Origin: JAWKOK01 sp963765875
Lineage (GTDB): Bacteria > Chloroflexota > Anaerolineae > Caldilineales > Caldilineaceae
DNA: 64,000 bases
NCBI GenBank assembly: GCA_963765875.1
Contig: CAVXYK010000025.1
Coordinates: 204,965-268,964, forward strand
Direction: 5' to 3'
In this document: piece by piece, positions 37,043 through 46,125 of the stretch
Layout of the letters: every line of letters starts with the position of its first letter
How positions within the stretch are numbered: position 1 is the first letter of the stretch
Notes under the pieces: generated by a model
What the model was told of the DNA's origin: nothing
Database searches by the model: none
Seen by the model: only the letters and a program-made list of their open reading frames with translations
Made by a program: the position numbers and the translations under genes

Positions 37043-37411
37043 ATGGCGCAACACCGCCGACCGCGAGAGGTACGAAGAGGTGACATCTTCTCCGTTGACT
37101 TCGATCCCTCTCGCGGATCGGAACAGGGCAAGATACGACCTGCGCTTGTCATCCAGAACGACATCGGAAACCACTTTGGCCCTACCATTATCGTAGCCGC
37201 TATCACGACAGGAGAGCAGACAAGATTTCCCGTTCAGGTAGCAGTCGAGGCTCCCGATGGCGGACTTCGAGGCAATTCGTTGATCCTTCTAAATCAGCTT
37301 CTGACAGTGGACAAATCTCGTCTTGGCGAATATTGGGGCCATGTAAGTCACGATGTAATGCAGAAGGTCGACAATGCTATTGCCATTAGCCTCGGTCTGA
37401 CGCCTCAATAA
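37043..37411 (+). CDS. MazF/PemK-family endoribonuclease toxin
   Basis: A 122-residue toxin. RRGDIFSVDFDPSRGSEQGKIRPALVIQND at the N terminus is the MazF signature with RGDI and the GSEQGKxRP loop that contacts RNA; TIIVAAITT follows in the second strand and LNQLLTVDKSRLGEYWG near the end. It cleaves mRNA when free of antitoxin. ATG 37043 follows the antitoxin stop by one base; a second in-frame ATG at 37028 would overlap it. Its stop TAA overlaps the epimerase start ATG (taATG), an unusually tight link between a toxin-antitoxin unit and a sugar-nucleotide gene. Confidence 0.92.
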   Translation: MAQHRRPREVRRGDIFSVDFDPSRGSEQGKIRPALVIQNDIGNHFGPTIIVAAITTGEQTRFPVQVAVEAPDGGLRGNSLILLNQLLTVDKSRLGEYWGHVSHDVMQKVDNAIAISLGLTPQ

Positions 37412-38415
37412 TGCATCACTCTATGTCCTACCTTAATACCTACACCAACCGTACCATCCTGATCACCGGCGGCCTGGGTTTCATCGGCTCCAACCTGGCG
37501 CGGCGACTGGTCGATCTGGGCGCACGCGTCACGTTGGTTGATTCGCTGATCACTGACTACGGCGGCAACCGCTTCAACATCGACGGCTATGAAGATCGGC
37601 TGTCCCTCAACATCGCCGACGTGCGCGATCCGTTCTCCATGCGCGCCCTGGTGCAGGGCCAGGATGTGATCTTCAACCTGGCCGGCCAGGTCAGCCACAT
37701 GGACTCGATGACCGATCCCTTCAGCGATCTGGAGATCAACGCGCGCAGCCAGCTCTCGATTCTTGAAGCCTGCCGCCATGAAAATCCGGACGTCAAGGTC
37801 GTCTATGCCGGCACGCGACAGCAGTACGGCAAACCGGCCTATTTGCCGCTGGATGAGGAACATCGCCAGCGCCCCACCGACGTCAACGGTGTCAACAAGT
37901 TGGCGGGCGAGTCCTACCACATCGTCTATCACAACGCCTATGGCCTGCGCACCACGTCGCTGCGGCTGACCAACACCTACGGCCCGCGTCAGTTGATGGC
38001 CCACAACCGCCAGGGGTTCATCGCCTGGTTTGTGCGCCTGGCCGTTGAAGACAAAGAGATCCAGCTCTACGGCGACGGGCAGCAACTGCGCGACCTCACA
38101 TACGTCGACGACGTGGTCGACGCTTTTCTCCGCGCGGGCGCCTCCGATGCGGTCGACGGCCATGTCTACAATTTGGGCGGGCCACGCCCCATCAGCTTGC
38201 TGGAGCTGACCCACCTGATCATCGAGATCGCGGGCAGCGGCAGTGTCAAGCTTGTGCCGTGGCCCGAGGCCCGCAAGAAGATCGATGTCGGAGATGTCTA
38301 TTCCAGCTATGCCCGCATTCAAGAAACGCTGGGTTGGCAGCCGACAACGCCATTGGAAGATGGCCTAGCACGCATGATAGACTATGTGAGGATCAATCGT
38401 ACGCACTACTGGTAG
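37411..38415 (+). CDS. NAD-dependent epimerase/dehydratase family protein
   Basis: A 334-residue extended short-chain dehydrogenase. The Rossmann motif is ILITGGLGFIGSNLARRL at residues 14-31, followed by VFN-like FNLAGQVSHMDSM (NAGQVSH-type), a Thr in VVYAGTRQQYGKP at the Ser/Thr position, and RLTNTYGPRQLMAHN. The usual active-site YxxxK appears as DVNGVNK: the Tyr is Asn while the Lys stays. I recall this substitution as typical of a subgroup related to UDP-glucose epimerases. A nucleotide-sugar substrate is expected but unknown. ATG 37411 overlaps the toxin stop by one base, so it may be cotranslated with it. Confidence 0.88.
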   Translation: MHHSMSYLNTYTNRTILITGGLGFIGSNLARRLVDLGARVTLVDSLITDYGGNRFNIDGYEDRLSLNIADVRDPFSMRALVQGQDVIFNLAGQVSHMDSMTDPFSDLEINARSQLSILEACRHENPDVKVVYAGTRQQYGKPAYLPLDEEHRQRPTDVNGVNKLAGESYHIVYHNAYGLRTTSLRLTNTYGPRQLMAHNRQGFIAWFVRLAVEDKEIQLYGDGQQLRDLTYVDDVVDAFLRAGASDAVDGHVYNLGGPRPISLLELTHLIIEIAGSGSVKLVPWPEARKKIDVGDVYSSYARIQETLGWQPTTPLEDGLARMIDYVRINRTHYW

Positions 38416-38508
38416 GGACAAGGCGTTCCCTGCCAATCTGTATCTTGACCAAGAAGCGCCCAATGAAACGGCCACAAGATAGACGAAAGAGACCCTAGGG
38501 AATGCCTT
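38415..38508. repeat. gggacaaggcrttccc inverted repeat
   Basis: gtagggacaaggcgttccctgcc near 38414-38436 is answered by agggaatgccttgtccgcctac near 38497-38518. The same core, in either orientation, is in the 6008-6368 element (gggacatggcattcc and acaaggcattcc). It fills the gap after the epimerase. Confidence 0.65.
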
Positions 38509-38704
38509 GTCCGCCTACTCCCGCAGGATCTGCGGCATGGAGCTGCGGAGGATAGGGAATTCCCACCAGATCGATGTGTAGAATCAGGGTCTCTTCAAAT
38601 GGTTCAATCGGTTCTTTCAAATCGCCTTAGGGGAATGCCCTGCCACTACGGCCTTTGGGCAGCATGGGCAAATATCAGCCCGAGAATATTGGAGGAGACG
38701 AACA

Positions 38705-39244
38705 ATGCAGGAAGTCGTACATCTGACACAGGAAGAACTTGAGGCCGGGCTGAAGACCATTCGCCAGTCGCCCAGAGACGCAGGCGAGGTGGTTATGATC
38801 GTGCGCCGGCCGCAGACGAATGAGCGTGAGGTGTTGGCAACAGGAGAACTCGACCCGAAGTTTGGCCTTGTCGGCGACAACTGGTGCGAGCGTGCCAGCG
38901 CCGACGACCCGGACACCCAGCTCAACATCATGAACGCGCGCGCTGCGGCGCTAGTGGCCGTCGACGCCGATCGACGCAAGCTGGTAGGCGATCAGCTCTT
39001 GATCGACATCGACCTAAGCGACGACAATTTGCCCACCGGCAGCAGACTGGCCATTGGCTCTGCCGTGATCGAGGTAACCGCCATTCCCCACACCGGTTGC
39101 AAGAAGTTCGCCCAACGCTTTGGCGTGGACGCGGTCAAATTCGTCAACACCGGGGTCGGTAAGGAACTACATCTGCGCGGCATCAATGCCAAGGTCGTTC
39201 AGGCCGGCACGATCAAAGCCGGGGATATTGCCCGCAAGATCTAG
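38705..39244 (+). CDS. MOSC-domain protein
   Basis: A 179-residue protein with the pattern of MOSC domains: PKFGLVGDNWCERASADDPDTQLNIMNARAAAL (Gly-Leu-x-Gly-Asp then N-I-M), then GDQLLIDIDLSDDNLPTGSRLAIGSAVIEVT, and HTGCKKFAQRFG with the conserved Cys, which in this family accepts sulfur for molybdenum cofactor chemistry. It may sulfurate molybdenum cofactor or act as a sulfur-carrier or amidoxime-reductase partner. Start ATG 38705 behind ggagga. Flanked by repeats and not in an obvious operon. Confidence 0.9.
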   Translation: MQEVVHLTQEELEAGLKTIRQSPRDAGEVVMIVRRPQTNEREVLATGELDPKFGLVGDNWCERASADDPDTQLNIMNARAAALVAVDADRRKLVGDQLLIDIDLSDDNLPTGSRLAIGSAVIEVTAIPHTGCKKFAQRFGVDAVKFVNTGVGKELHLRGINAKVVQAGTIKAGDIARKI

Positions 39245-39248
39245 TTCT

Positions 39249-39398
39249 TTCAACACAGAGACACGGAGGAAGCACAGAGGTACACAGAGGAAGAGCTTTT
39301 TCCATCTGCATCTGAATTGTTGTTTTTGCAGCGGAGTCATCCGTGAGTATCATCCATTTATCTGTGGCAAATTACTCTTTTTGCAGCAAAGTCATCAA
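39249..39398. repeat. composite dispersed repeat region
   Basis: Holds ttcaacacagagacacggagg, then cagaggtacacagaggaag, and two copies of a tttttgcagcrragtcatc tail at about 39328 and 39379. These short words resemble the tails near 3165, 18530 and 46075. No gene is seen. Confidence 0.65.
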
Positions 39399-39418
39399 TC
39401 GTCAAAATAGGAAGAGCC

Positions 39419-40528
39419 GTGACGACACCTATCCCATTGCAAGACCTCAAGGCCCAAACCAACGCCCTGTTGACCGAAATCGACACGGCGGTTCAACGCG
39501 TGCTGGCCAGCGGCTGGTACATCCTCGGCAGTGAAGTCTCAGCGTTCGAAGAGGAGTTTGCCGACTACAACGGCGTGGCGGGTTGCGTCGGCGTCAACTC
39601 GGGCACCGACGCGCTCTTTCTGGCACTGCGTGCCTGCGACGTCGGTCCCGGCGACGAAGTCATCACGGTGTCGCACACAGCGGTTGCAACGGTGGCGGCC
39701 ATTCGCCTGACCGGAGCCACGCCGGTGCTGGTCGATGTCGATCCGGGCAGCTACACGATGTCAGTGGATGGCCTGGCCGCGGCTGTCACGGCGGAGACCA
39801 AGGCCATCGTGCCGGTCCACATCTACGGCCAACCCGCGGACATGGATGCCATTCTGGCGATTGCACATGAGGCCGGAGCACGTGTGATCGAGGATTGCGC
39901 ACAGGCCCATGGCGCACGCTATCGCGGCAAGATCGTCGGCTCTATGGGTGACCTGGGCTGCTTCTCCTTCTACCCCACCAAAAATCTGGGCGCCATCGGC
40001 GACGGCGGCGCCGTCATCGGCAATGACGAGGCGTTGCTGGCGCGGATTCGCAGGCTGCGCCAATATGGTTGGACGGCGGAGTCTCGCTACGTTTCGCAGG
40101 AAGAAGGCGTCAACAGTCGGCTGGATGAGATTCAGGCCGCCATCCTACGCGTGAAGCTGGCCCATCTGGACGACTGGAATCGGCGGCGCAGAGACCTGGC
40201 CGCCATCTACGACCGTCGATTGCCAGAATCAGTCATCAAGCCAAGTCCATCTTCCAACACGGACCCTGTCTATCACCTCTATGTTGTACGCACGCCCCAT
40301 CGAGATCAGCTGATGGCCGATCTGAAGGCGGTCGGCATCGGGACCGGCATCCACTATCCAGTGCCGGTCCATTTGATGCCGGCCTATGCCAACCATGCCC
40401 GGACAGCCTCGCCGCTTGCTGAGACGGAACGTCTTGCAATGGAGATCGTCTCTTTGCCCATGCATCCCATGCTCTGCAAAGCTGATGTCAAGCGTGTGGC
40501 TTCGGCCGTCGCAGATAGCCTCGCCTAG
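39419..40528 (+). CDS. DegT/DnrJ/EryC1 sugar aminotransferase
   Basis: A 369-residue PLP-dependent transaminase that moves an amino group onto a 3- or 4-keto nucleotide sugar. The PLP lysine lies in GCFSFYPTKNLGAIGDGGAV, with GTDALFLALRACDVGPGDEV earlier and IEDCAQAHGARYRG (Asp and Gln contacts). VNSRLDEIQAAILRVKLAHL is the classic DegT active-site helix. The start is GTG 39419 in ccgtgacgac. It is five bases from the DUF2079 gene downstream, so they are probably co-transcribed. Together with the epimerase it points to an amino-sugar on the cell surface. Confidence 0.95.
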   Translation: MTTPIPLQDLKAQTNALLTEIDTAVQRVLASGWYILGSEVSAFEEEFADYNGVAGCVGVNSGTDALFLALRACDVGPGDEVITVSHTAVATVAAIRLTGATPVLVDVDPGSYTMSVDGLAAAVTAETKAIVPVHIYGQPADMDAILAIAHEAGARVIEDCAQAHGARYRGKIVGSMGDLGCFSFYPTKNLGAIGDGGAVIGNDEALLARIRRLRQYGWTAESRYVSQEEGVNSRLDEIQAAILRVKLAHLDDWNRRRRDLAAIYDRRLPESVIKPSPSSNTDPVYHLYVVRTPHRDQLMADLKAVGIGTGIHYPVPVHLMPAYANHARTASPLAETERLAMEIVSLPMHPMLCKADVKRVASAVADSLA

Positions 40529-40533
40529 TCATC

Positions 40534-43219
40534 ATGCGCACATGGATCGCGACACGGCTTGACCCCTACCGTCTGCTGCTCTTTCTGTTGGTGACTATAT
40601 ATATAGTCACGTTCTACGGATTGGCCGCTAACATCCACGCGGGTATGCGCACCCACAAGGCCGATCTTGGCCAGATCGACCAGGCCGTTTGGAATAGCAG
40701 CCGCGGCCGCTTTCTTGAGCAGACCGACAATGGTTTCGTTGCCACACGCCTGACAGACCATGTCGAGCCGATGCTGGTCTTCATCAGCCCCATCTTCTGG
40801 CTATGGAACGATGTACGCGTCCTCTTGCTGCTACAGGCCATTGCCGTCGCCATTGGCGCATGGATCCTCTACGAGCTCTCAGTGCGCCAATTCGAAAAAC
40901 TATTGACGCCCCAGGAACGGTCCCAGATCTGGCACTTGGAGCCACTGCGCAATTTGACGCGTCCGCTGGCGCTGTCGCTGGCAGCGGCCTACCTACTGAC
41001 ACCCCAACTCCAGTCCGCTCTGCTGACCGAGTTTCATGCCGCGCCACTCGCAGTGCCGTTGATCCTCTGGGCATTTTGGGCCGTTGACGCCAAACGCTGG
41101 GGACAGTTCACGGCCGCCGCCCTGCTGGTCGCAAGCGTCAAAGAGGAGATGGCGTTGTTGGCCGCGGGGCTCGGTCTTTGGGCGGTTCTAAGAGCAATGA
41201 TCGAAGGTCAAGCATCCGATACGTCGGGGGCATTCTCGGTCTTCGGTATTCGGTCTTCAATCTTCGGGCCTACTAGCCGGTGCTTTCGTCACAATCCTCT
41301 CCCTGGCCTGGTTCGTCGTTGCGACGTTTGTCATCGTCCCCGCCTATGCAGCAGATGTCTACGGCGTGGCCGAGAGTGGCTACTTCCAGCGCTATGGTGC
41401 ACTGGGCGACGCACCCCTGGACATTTTCACGAGCTTCTTCACCCAGCCGGGCCTTGTCTGGGATATCGCGACCGAGCCGGCACGAGTCGACTATCTGATC
41501 GGTTTGCTGGCGCCCTTCGGCTTCTTGTCGCTGCTGGCGCCGGAGATTCTACTGTTGTCATTGCCCGTGTTGCTGGCCAACTTATTGAGCGCGTATCCGG
41601 CCCAATACTATGGCGACTTTCATTATAGTGCGCCGCTGATTCCCTATTTTGCCGTGGCAGCCACCTACGGGCTGGGTCGACTGTGGCGATGGTTGGCCAA
41701 ACAGGCGGATGGTAGTTCGGCGAGTTTCCAGCAGATGCCGGCTGCCGGCAGGGGCACGATGGCCGCTGCGGCAATGCTCACCAACTCGCGTACGGCGCTT
41801 CGGCCTTTGGTGACCGTTGTGTTGGCCGGCTGGATCCTCTGCTGGGCGGGATGGAGCTATCTGCAACATGGACGCGGCCCATTGGGCGCACGCTACGATC
41901 GTCCGCCCATCACAGAGCATCACCAGCAACTGGCGACCTACCTTGCCCTGATTCCGAACGACGCAGCCGTGACAGCCACGGCAGCCGTCCATCCACACCT
42001 GAGTCATCGACAGTATGTCTACCAGTTTCCGCTGGGCCTGGATTCGCCCGTGCCTGCCCAATGGGCATTGCTCGACGTGACCACCAACACCGACATGGCC
42101 CCAGGCGATCTCAAGGCGCGTGTCGATGAGATGCTGGCCGGCAATTGGGGCGTGGTCGATGCAGGCGATGGATTCCTGTTGCTCTCGACTGAGTCGTCAG
42201 AGAAGGAAATCCCAGACAATTTCTACACATTTGCCCGCGCCTCCGGGCCCTCTGCCGAACCAACAGCCGGGCCTGCCAGTAAACCGCTCACCTTCACCGG
42301 GGTAGAGATCGACGACTGGCCGCGCTGGCGCCAGACCAAACTGACAGGGCTGTGGGTTGTCGGGGAAGACTTCAACGCGGCATCAGACATGCCGTACCTG
42401 GAGGTCCGCAGCCCTGCCGGCGACACGGTCGGGAGTCTGACCGATATTTTGCCGTCGGCGCTGGTCTGGTATCCACCTGATCGCTGGCAACCAGGGGAGA
42501 CCGTTCGCATCACCTCGCTGCCGCTCTATTTGCCGAAAAGGTGGGGCGTGGTCGTGGATGCAGCGCAGGCATCGGCGTCTTCACCGGGCGCAATAATCGG
42601 AGCGGATGGGCGTGAAGTGCTGGCGACTGCTGTCCAACGGGACAAGCGAGAGCGGCTCACGCAGTTGCCGTCCACGCAGAACGCGCTTGGCCCTCTGGTC
42701 GACGATAGCGGTGCAGAGACAACGCAAGCCATCTTTGCAGTCAGCGAGACAGATAGGCTTGAGATGCACACCACAATTCTCGACGAGACAATCTGGCCCG
42801 GAGCCACAATCGACGTGCTGTTGCAGTGGCAGGGTGTGGAGTGGCCGGCGAATCTGTCGGCATTTGTGCATCTGCGACGCGATGGCGAGAACGTCAGCCA
42901 GGCTGACGGCCAGCCGCGCTATTTCGTGCGTCCGTCGATTGATAGCCTGGAAACATCCGACATGCCGTCCCTGGTCGATTGGCGGCAGTTGACTGTGCCT
43001 ACCGATCATCCTGATGCGTCCATCGATGACGGCGAGTGGAGCCTGGTTGTCGGGCTCTATGATCCGAGTACGGCTGAACGGATCACTGTGGTCGATGACC
43101 AAGGAAATCCGGCCGGCCAGGAAGTGACCATCGGCACCCTACGACCGCGCCCGCCGCCCGTCCCCGATCAAGCATGTGCGCTCATCCCCGCGACCTGTGA
43201 GTCGCAGACGAGCCGGTAG
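40534..43219 (+). CDS. DUF2079 multi-pass membrane protein (one frameshift)
   Basis: About 895 codons. The N terminus (LLFLLVTIYIVTFYGLAANIHAGM, TRLTDHVEPMLVFISPIFWLW) is the start of DUF2079, a glycosyltransferase-like integral membrane family with HxE-type motif in the first loop. A one-base deletion near 41270 (within a ggg run) breaks the frame; the second frame continues with FVTILSLAWFVVATFVIVPAY, seven or more further helices, and AQYYGDFHYSAPLIPYFAVA. The last 350 residues are a soluble, beta-rich periplasmic or extracellular portion. It may act as a lipid-linked sugar transferase; no substrate is known. Five bases after the aminotransferase gene. Confidence 0.85.
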
Positions 43220-43246
43220 ATCAGACGCATCTGCCACCGTCCGCAA

Positions 43247-43497
43247 TCAATTTGGGTGTGTTCAAAATGAGTTGAGCGAGTCCCGTAGGGGCATGGGGTG
43301 GATCGGCGGAGGCAATTTGGCAAAAGGAAAAACCCATCTGCCGCCGAGCCATCACATGCCCGCTGTAGCGAACAGGAATGCGCAACGACGGGCACGTGTA
43401 CGGACGGATGAAACGAGCAGAAAATATCGAGCATTGGCTCCCGCCCGTCCCCGTGCCCCTGCGCAGTTCCACCCAACTTGAACACACTCAAACAAAT
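43247..43497. mobile_element. second MITE-like element (diverged)
   Basis: Left end caatttgggtgtgttcaaaatgagttgagcg and right end ccacccaacttgaacacactcaaa are imperfect inverted repeats; the inner gtcccgtaggggcatgg matches gacccgtagggacatgg of the element at 6008-6368. No coding capacity. It sits between the DUF2079 gene and an EthD-like gene. Confidence 0.5.
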
Positions 43498-43499
43498 AG

Positions 43500-43526
43500 G
43501 CGATTCACCTTCGGGAGGTGAATCGC
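43500..43526. terminator. hairpin after DUF2079 gene
   Basis: gcgattcacct pairs with aggtgaatcgc around a tcggg loop. No T-run follows directly on the plus strand, so termination is likely but unproven. The 43527-43770 stretch shows no gene. Confidence 0.5.
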
Positions 43527-43785
43527 GGACAGTCAATTGAATCTTCAGATCTTCTCCTCAGTCGTGCCAAAAATCACTAGGTCAACCTGGGCACGAGCTT
43601 GTGCTTGGAGGCTACTTTTCCTGCCGCCCCCCTGCGAACGGGCAGTTTGAGCGCGCCTGTGCGCAGTTAACCCTAACCCATGACAGTCTGTAGCCATTCT
43701 GTAGCCACCACCATGTTACGTTGAGAACGGTTTATGCAGTTTCTGTGCGAAATCTGAGACGCTTTTTAATCAAGAGGAGGTTGCC

Positions 43786-44133
43786 ATGGGGACGTGGATC
43801 GTATTGGTCGAAGCTAGTTGTGCCGACCAGGCCCGCGAAGACGAGTTCAATGAGTGGTACAACCAAGTTCATTTACCCGATGTTTTGGAGACGCCTGGAA
43901 TCGTCAGAGCGCTACGTTACGAAAACATCGCTCCTGCAGAGGGGCAGGGTAAGTATTTGGCGGTGTACGAAGTGGAAACGGATGATCTGCAGAATGCTTT
44001 TACGGCAAGTGAGCAAATTATAGCGAGAAAGACCGCTGAGGGACGCATGAGCGAGCTGCTACAGACACTCTCCGTAACCAGCTTCAGACAACTATATTCG
44101 CTATCGGAACGCATTTTGGTTCCAAACCACTAA
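43786..44133 (+). CDS. dimeric alpha/beta-barrel (EthD-like) protein
   Basis: A 115-residue protein behind an excellent ribosome site (aagaggagg, then ttgcc and ATG 43786). MGTWIVLVEASCADQAREDEFNEWYNQVHLPDVLETPGIVRALRYE with the conserved W-Y-N-x-x-H-L-P-D and APAEGQGKYLAVYEVETDD is like the EthD/ferredoxin-like dimeric barrel proteins. Family members are degradative enzymes or accessory proteins in catabolism of aromatics and ethers. It is 46 bases before the OYE gene on the same strand, so the two form a probable operon for reducing or degrading an unsaturated compound. The function is inferred from this context. Confidence 0.75.
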   Translation: MGTWIVLVEASCADQAREDEFNEWYNQVHLPDVLETPGIVRALRYENIAPAEGQGKYLAVYEVETDDLQNAFTASEQIIARKTAEGRMSELLQTLSVTSFRQLYSLSERILVPNH

Positions 44134-44179
44134 TTGGTCTGCGGCACGAATCTGGCCATCAGTATGAAAGGGATTTCCT

Positions 44180-45289
44180 ATGTCATCGCTATTTGAAGCG
44201 ACAACCATCGGCGGTATGGAACTCGACAATCGCTTTATGCGCGCGGCGATGTGGCTCGGAATGGCAGGAAAAGATGGGACATGCACCTCAAAATTGATCG
44301 ATGTCATGTCGGAGTACGCAGTAGGCGGGGTCGGACTCATATTTACAGGGCATGCCTACGTGCTAAAGGGTGGACAGGCGGGCCCCTGGCAGTTGGGCTG
44401 CCATACTGACCTCATGCTTCCCGGCCTCACTGAACTGGTGAAATCAATACACAACGCCGGCGGCAAAATCGCCCTGCAGCTCGCACACGGCGGCATTTTT
44501 TCAGTTGCCGAGTTGACAGGAGAAGAACCATTGGGGCCATATCCTTTGCAGACAGAGGATGGTCCTCTTGGCCGTGAAATGAGCACCGAAGAGATCCAAC
44601 AGACTGTCGAGGCCTTTGGTGCGGCGGCAGTCAGAGCGAAAGAGGCCGGTTTTGACGGCGTCCAGATCCATGCCGCCCACAGTTATCTATTGAGTCAATT
44701 TCTCTCGCCATTCTTCAACAAAAGAACGGACAATTATGGAGGTCCTCTGGAAAACCGGGCACGGATGCTACTAGAGGTTGTCCGGCAAGTTCAGGATGCA
44801 ACTGGAGAAGAATATCCGGTATTCGTGAAACTGAATTCCGAGGACATGTTGGATAGTGGTTTTTCGAAAGAAGAGATGCTTTCCGTCTGTGAAATGCTCC
44901 AAGACATGGGCATTAACGCCATCGAACTGAGCGGCGGCACGGCACTGGGCGTAGCGATGAACAAGCTGGAGATCAGCTTCTGCCCCCTCGGGAATGGCGC
45001 CCCCTATTGGCAGGAAGCGGCAGAACAGTACAAACGCAAACTCCATACCCCCCTCATTCTTGTAGGAGGCATCCGTTCCATCGAAACTGCTGAGGCGCTT
45101 GTAGCCGGAGGCACCGCCGACTATATCTCCCTTGGGCGTCCACTGGTACGTGAGCCGGATCTTGTCGCCCGCTGGCAAGCCGGTGACCTGCACAAGGCCG
45201 ACTGTGTCTCAGGCAACCAGTGTGGTTGGGCAGGATTCAGTGGGTCGGGTGTCCGATGTGTTCATCTGAATGGCGGCTCCGGTCAATAG
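44180..45289 (+). CDS. NADH:flavin oxidoreductase, old yellow enzyme family
   Basis: A 369-residue FMN enzyme with the OYE barrel. VEAFGAAAVRAKEAGFDGVQIHAAHSYLLSQFLSPFFNKRTDNYGG is the family hallmark (HxAHGYL-type) and PVFVKLNSEDML with LVGGIRSIETAEALVAGGTADYISLGRPLVREPDL gives the FMN phosphate site. It reduces activated C=C bonds using NAD(P)H. The C terminus reads CVSGNQCGWAGFSGSGVRCVHL: in longer 2,4-dienoyl-CoA reductase relatives this place binds 4Fe-4S with CxxCxxC and a later Cys, but here Gly replaces one Cys. The long NADH domain of those relatives is missing. Follows the EthD-like gene. Confidence 0.93.
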   Translation: MSSLFEATTIGGMELDNRFMRAAMWLGMAGKDGTCTSKLIDVMSEYAVGGVGLIFTGHAYVLKGGQAGPWQLGCHTDLMLPGLTELVKSIHNAGGKIALQLAHGGIFSVAELTGEEPLGPYPLQTEDGPLGREMSTEEIQQTVEAFGAAAVRAKEAGFDGVQIHAAHSYLLSQFLSPFFNKRTDNYGGPLENRARMLLEVVRQVQDATGEEYPVFVKLNSEDMLDSGFSKEEMLSVCEMLQDMGINAIELSGGTALGVAMNKLEISFCPLGNGAPYWQEAAEQYKRKLHTPLILVGGIRSIETAEALVAGGTADYISLGRPLVREPDLVARWQAGDLHKADCVSGNQCGWAGFSGSGVRCVHLNGGSGQ

Positions 45290-45412
45290 CGAATACCTGG
45301 TTCAGTTCGGCGTGGATACTAGGACAGAAATCTAGACAGTCCACCCCTGGTGGGTTTGCACAGAGGTTCCTGCCAGGATTCACTAGCGAAAACCCATTGT
45401 GGCCAAAAAGAA

Positions 45413-45450
45413 AAGGCAACTGCTCAAACTCGCAGTTGCCTTCTTCATTT
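45413..45450 (+). terminator. terminator after OYE gene
   Basis: aaggcaactgc pairs with gcagttgcctt, 8-base loop, followed by cttcattt. It is about 120 bases after the OYE stop. Confidence 0.7.
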
Positions 45451-45538
45451 CTACAATCATGGGGCATGCAGGAGTAGCGGGCCAACAGCGTATCTCGTCA
45501 ACCAGCCGATTCCTCTGCGCCCGGATTTCTGCACAGGA

Positions 45539-45982
45539 TTAGCGCACTGGCCGCAATCCAAGATAGACCTGGCGGCCGCCGAGCGTGCGCAAGATCTCCT
45601 GCGGCGATCGCCAGAGGATCAATTGGCTCAACTCCTGCGGTGTCATCGGCGTGTTGTTATTTGCCAAGAATATCCGAAAACAGGCCGATGCGACCGGTAG
45701 ACGCTCGTTGATGTATTCAGGATCATTGGCACAACGGGTACGCAGACATTCTCTCAGGGCATCAGTGCGATGTACTTCACCTGTGTCCGGATCAACCCAA
45801 TCCACATCTTCCGTGTTGGTGTGATCAGCGTATCGCTCTCGACACTCATCACACAGTTGGTCGCGAAGGTATAGGCGAAAGTTTTTGCCGCTTTTCTCCC
45901 ACCAGTCGAAATCGATCTGGAACTTCGTGTCGGTTGACGGGCGAAACCGGGCGAGTCTGCTTCTAGCAGCAAGTGGACTCAT
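45539..45982 (-). CDS. hypothetical protein with paired cysteines
   Basis: A 147-residue protein starting at ATG 45982 (gggag site about 10 bases upstream). It contains DFDWWEKSGKNFRLYLRDQLCDECRERYAD and LRECLRTRCANDPEYINERL, giving CxxC plus C-x4-C; these may bind zinc. The C terminus, MTPQELSQLILWRSPQEILRTLGGRQVYLGLRPV, looks like a small helical domain. I do not recognise a family. It lies next to the 541-residue gene on the same strand with a repeat-containing gap of about 140 bases, and they may work together. Confidence 0.7.
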   Translation of the reverse strand: MSPLAARSRLARFRPSTDTKFQIDFDWWEKSGKNFRLYLRDQLCDECRERYADHTNTEDVDWVDPDTGEVHRTDALRECLRTRCANDPEYINERLPVASACFRIFLANNNTPMTPQELSQLILWRSPQEILRTLGGRQVYLGLRPVR

Positions 45983-46013
45983 GAAACTCAATCTCCCATT
46001 GTAGGTAACTCAT

Positions 46014-46085
46014 ATGTCGGCAAAAATCTGTGTCCATCCCTTTTCCATCAGTGGAAATCTGTGGCAAAAAGGCTCAGGCAGTGGA
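46014..46085. repeat. dispersed repeat word between hypothetical genes
   Basis: tcggcaaaaatctgtgtccatcc and cagtggaaatctgtggcaaaa are two imperfect inverted copies, followed by the ggcagtggactcgtc tail family also seen near 3165 and 6380. Confidence 0.55.
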
Positions 46086-46125
46086 CTCGTCAATCAAAGG
46101 CGCTCATCTCATCAGAACGCATCCA

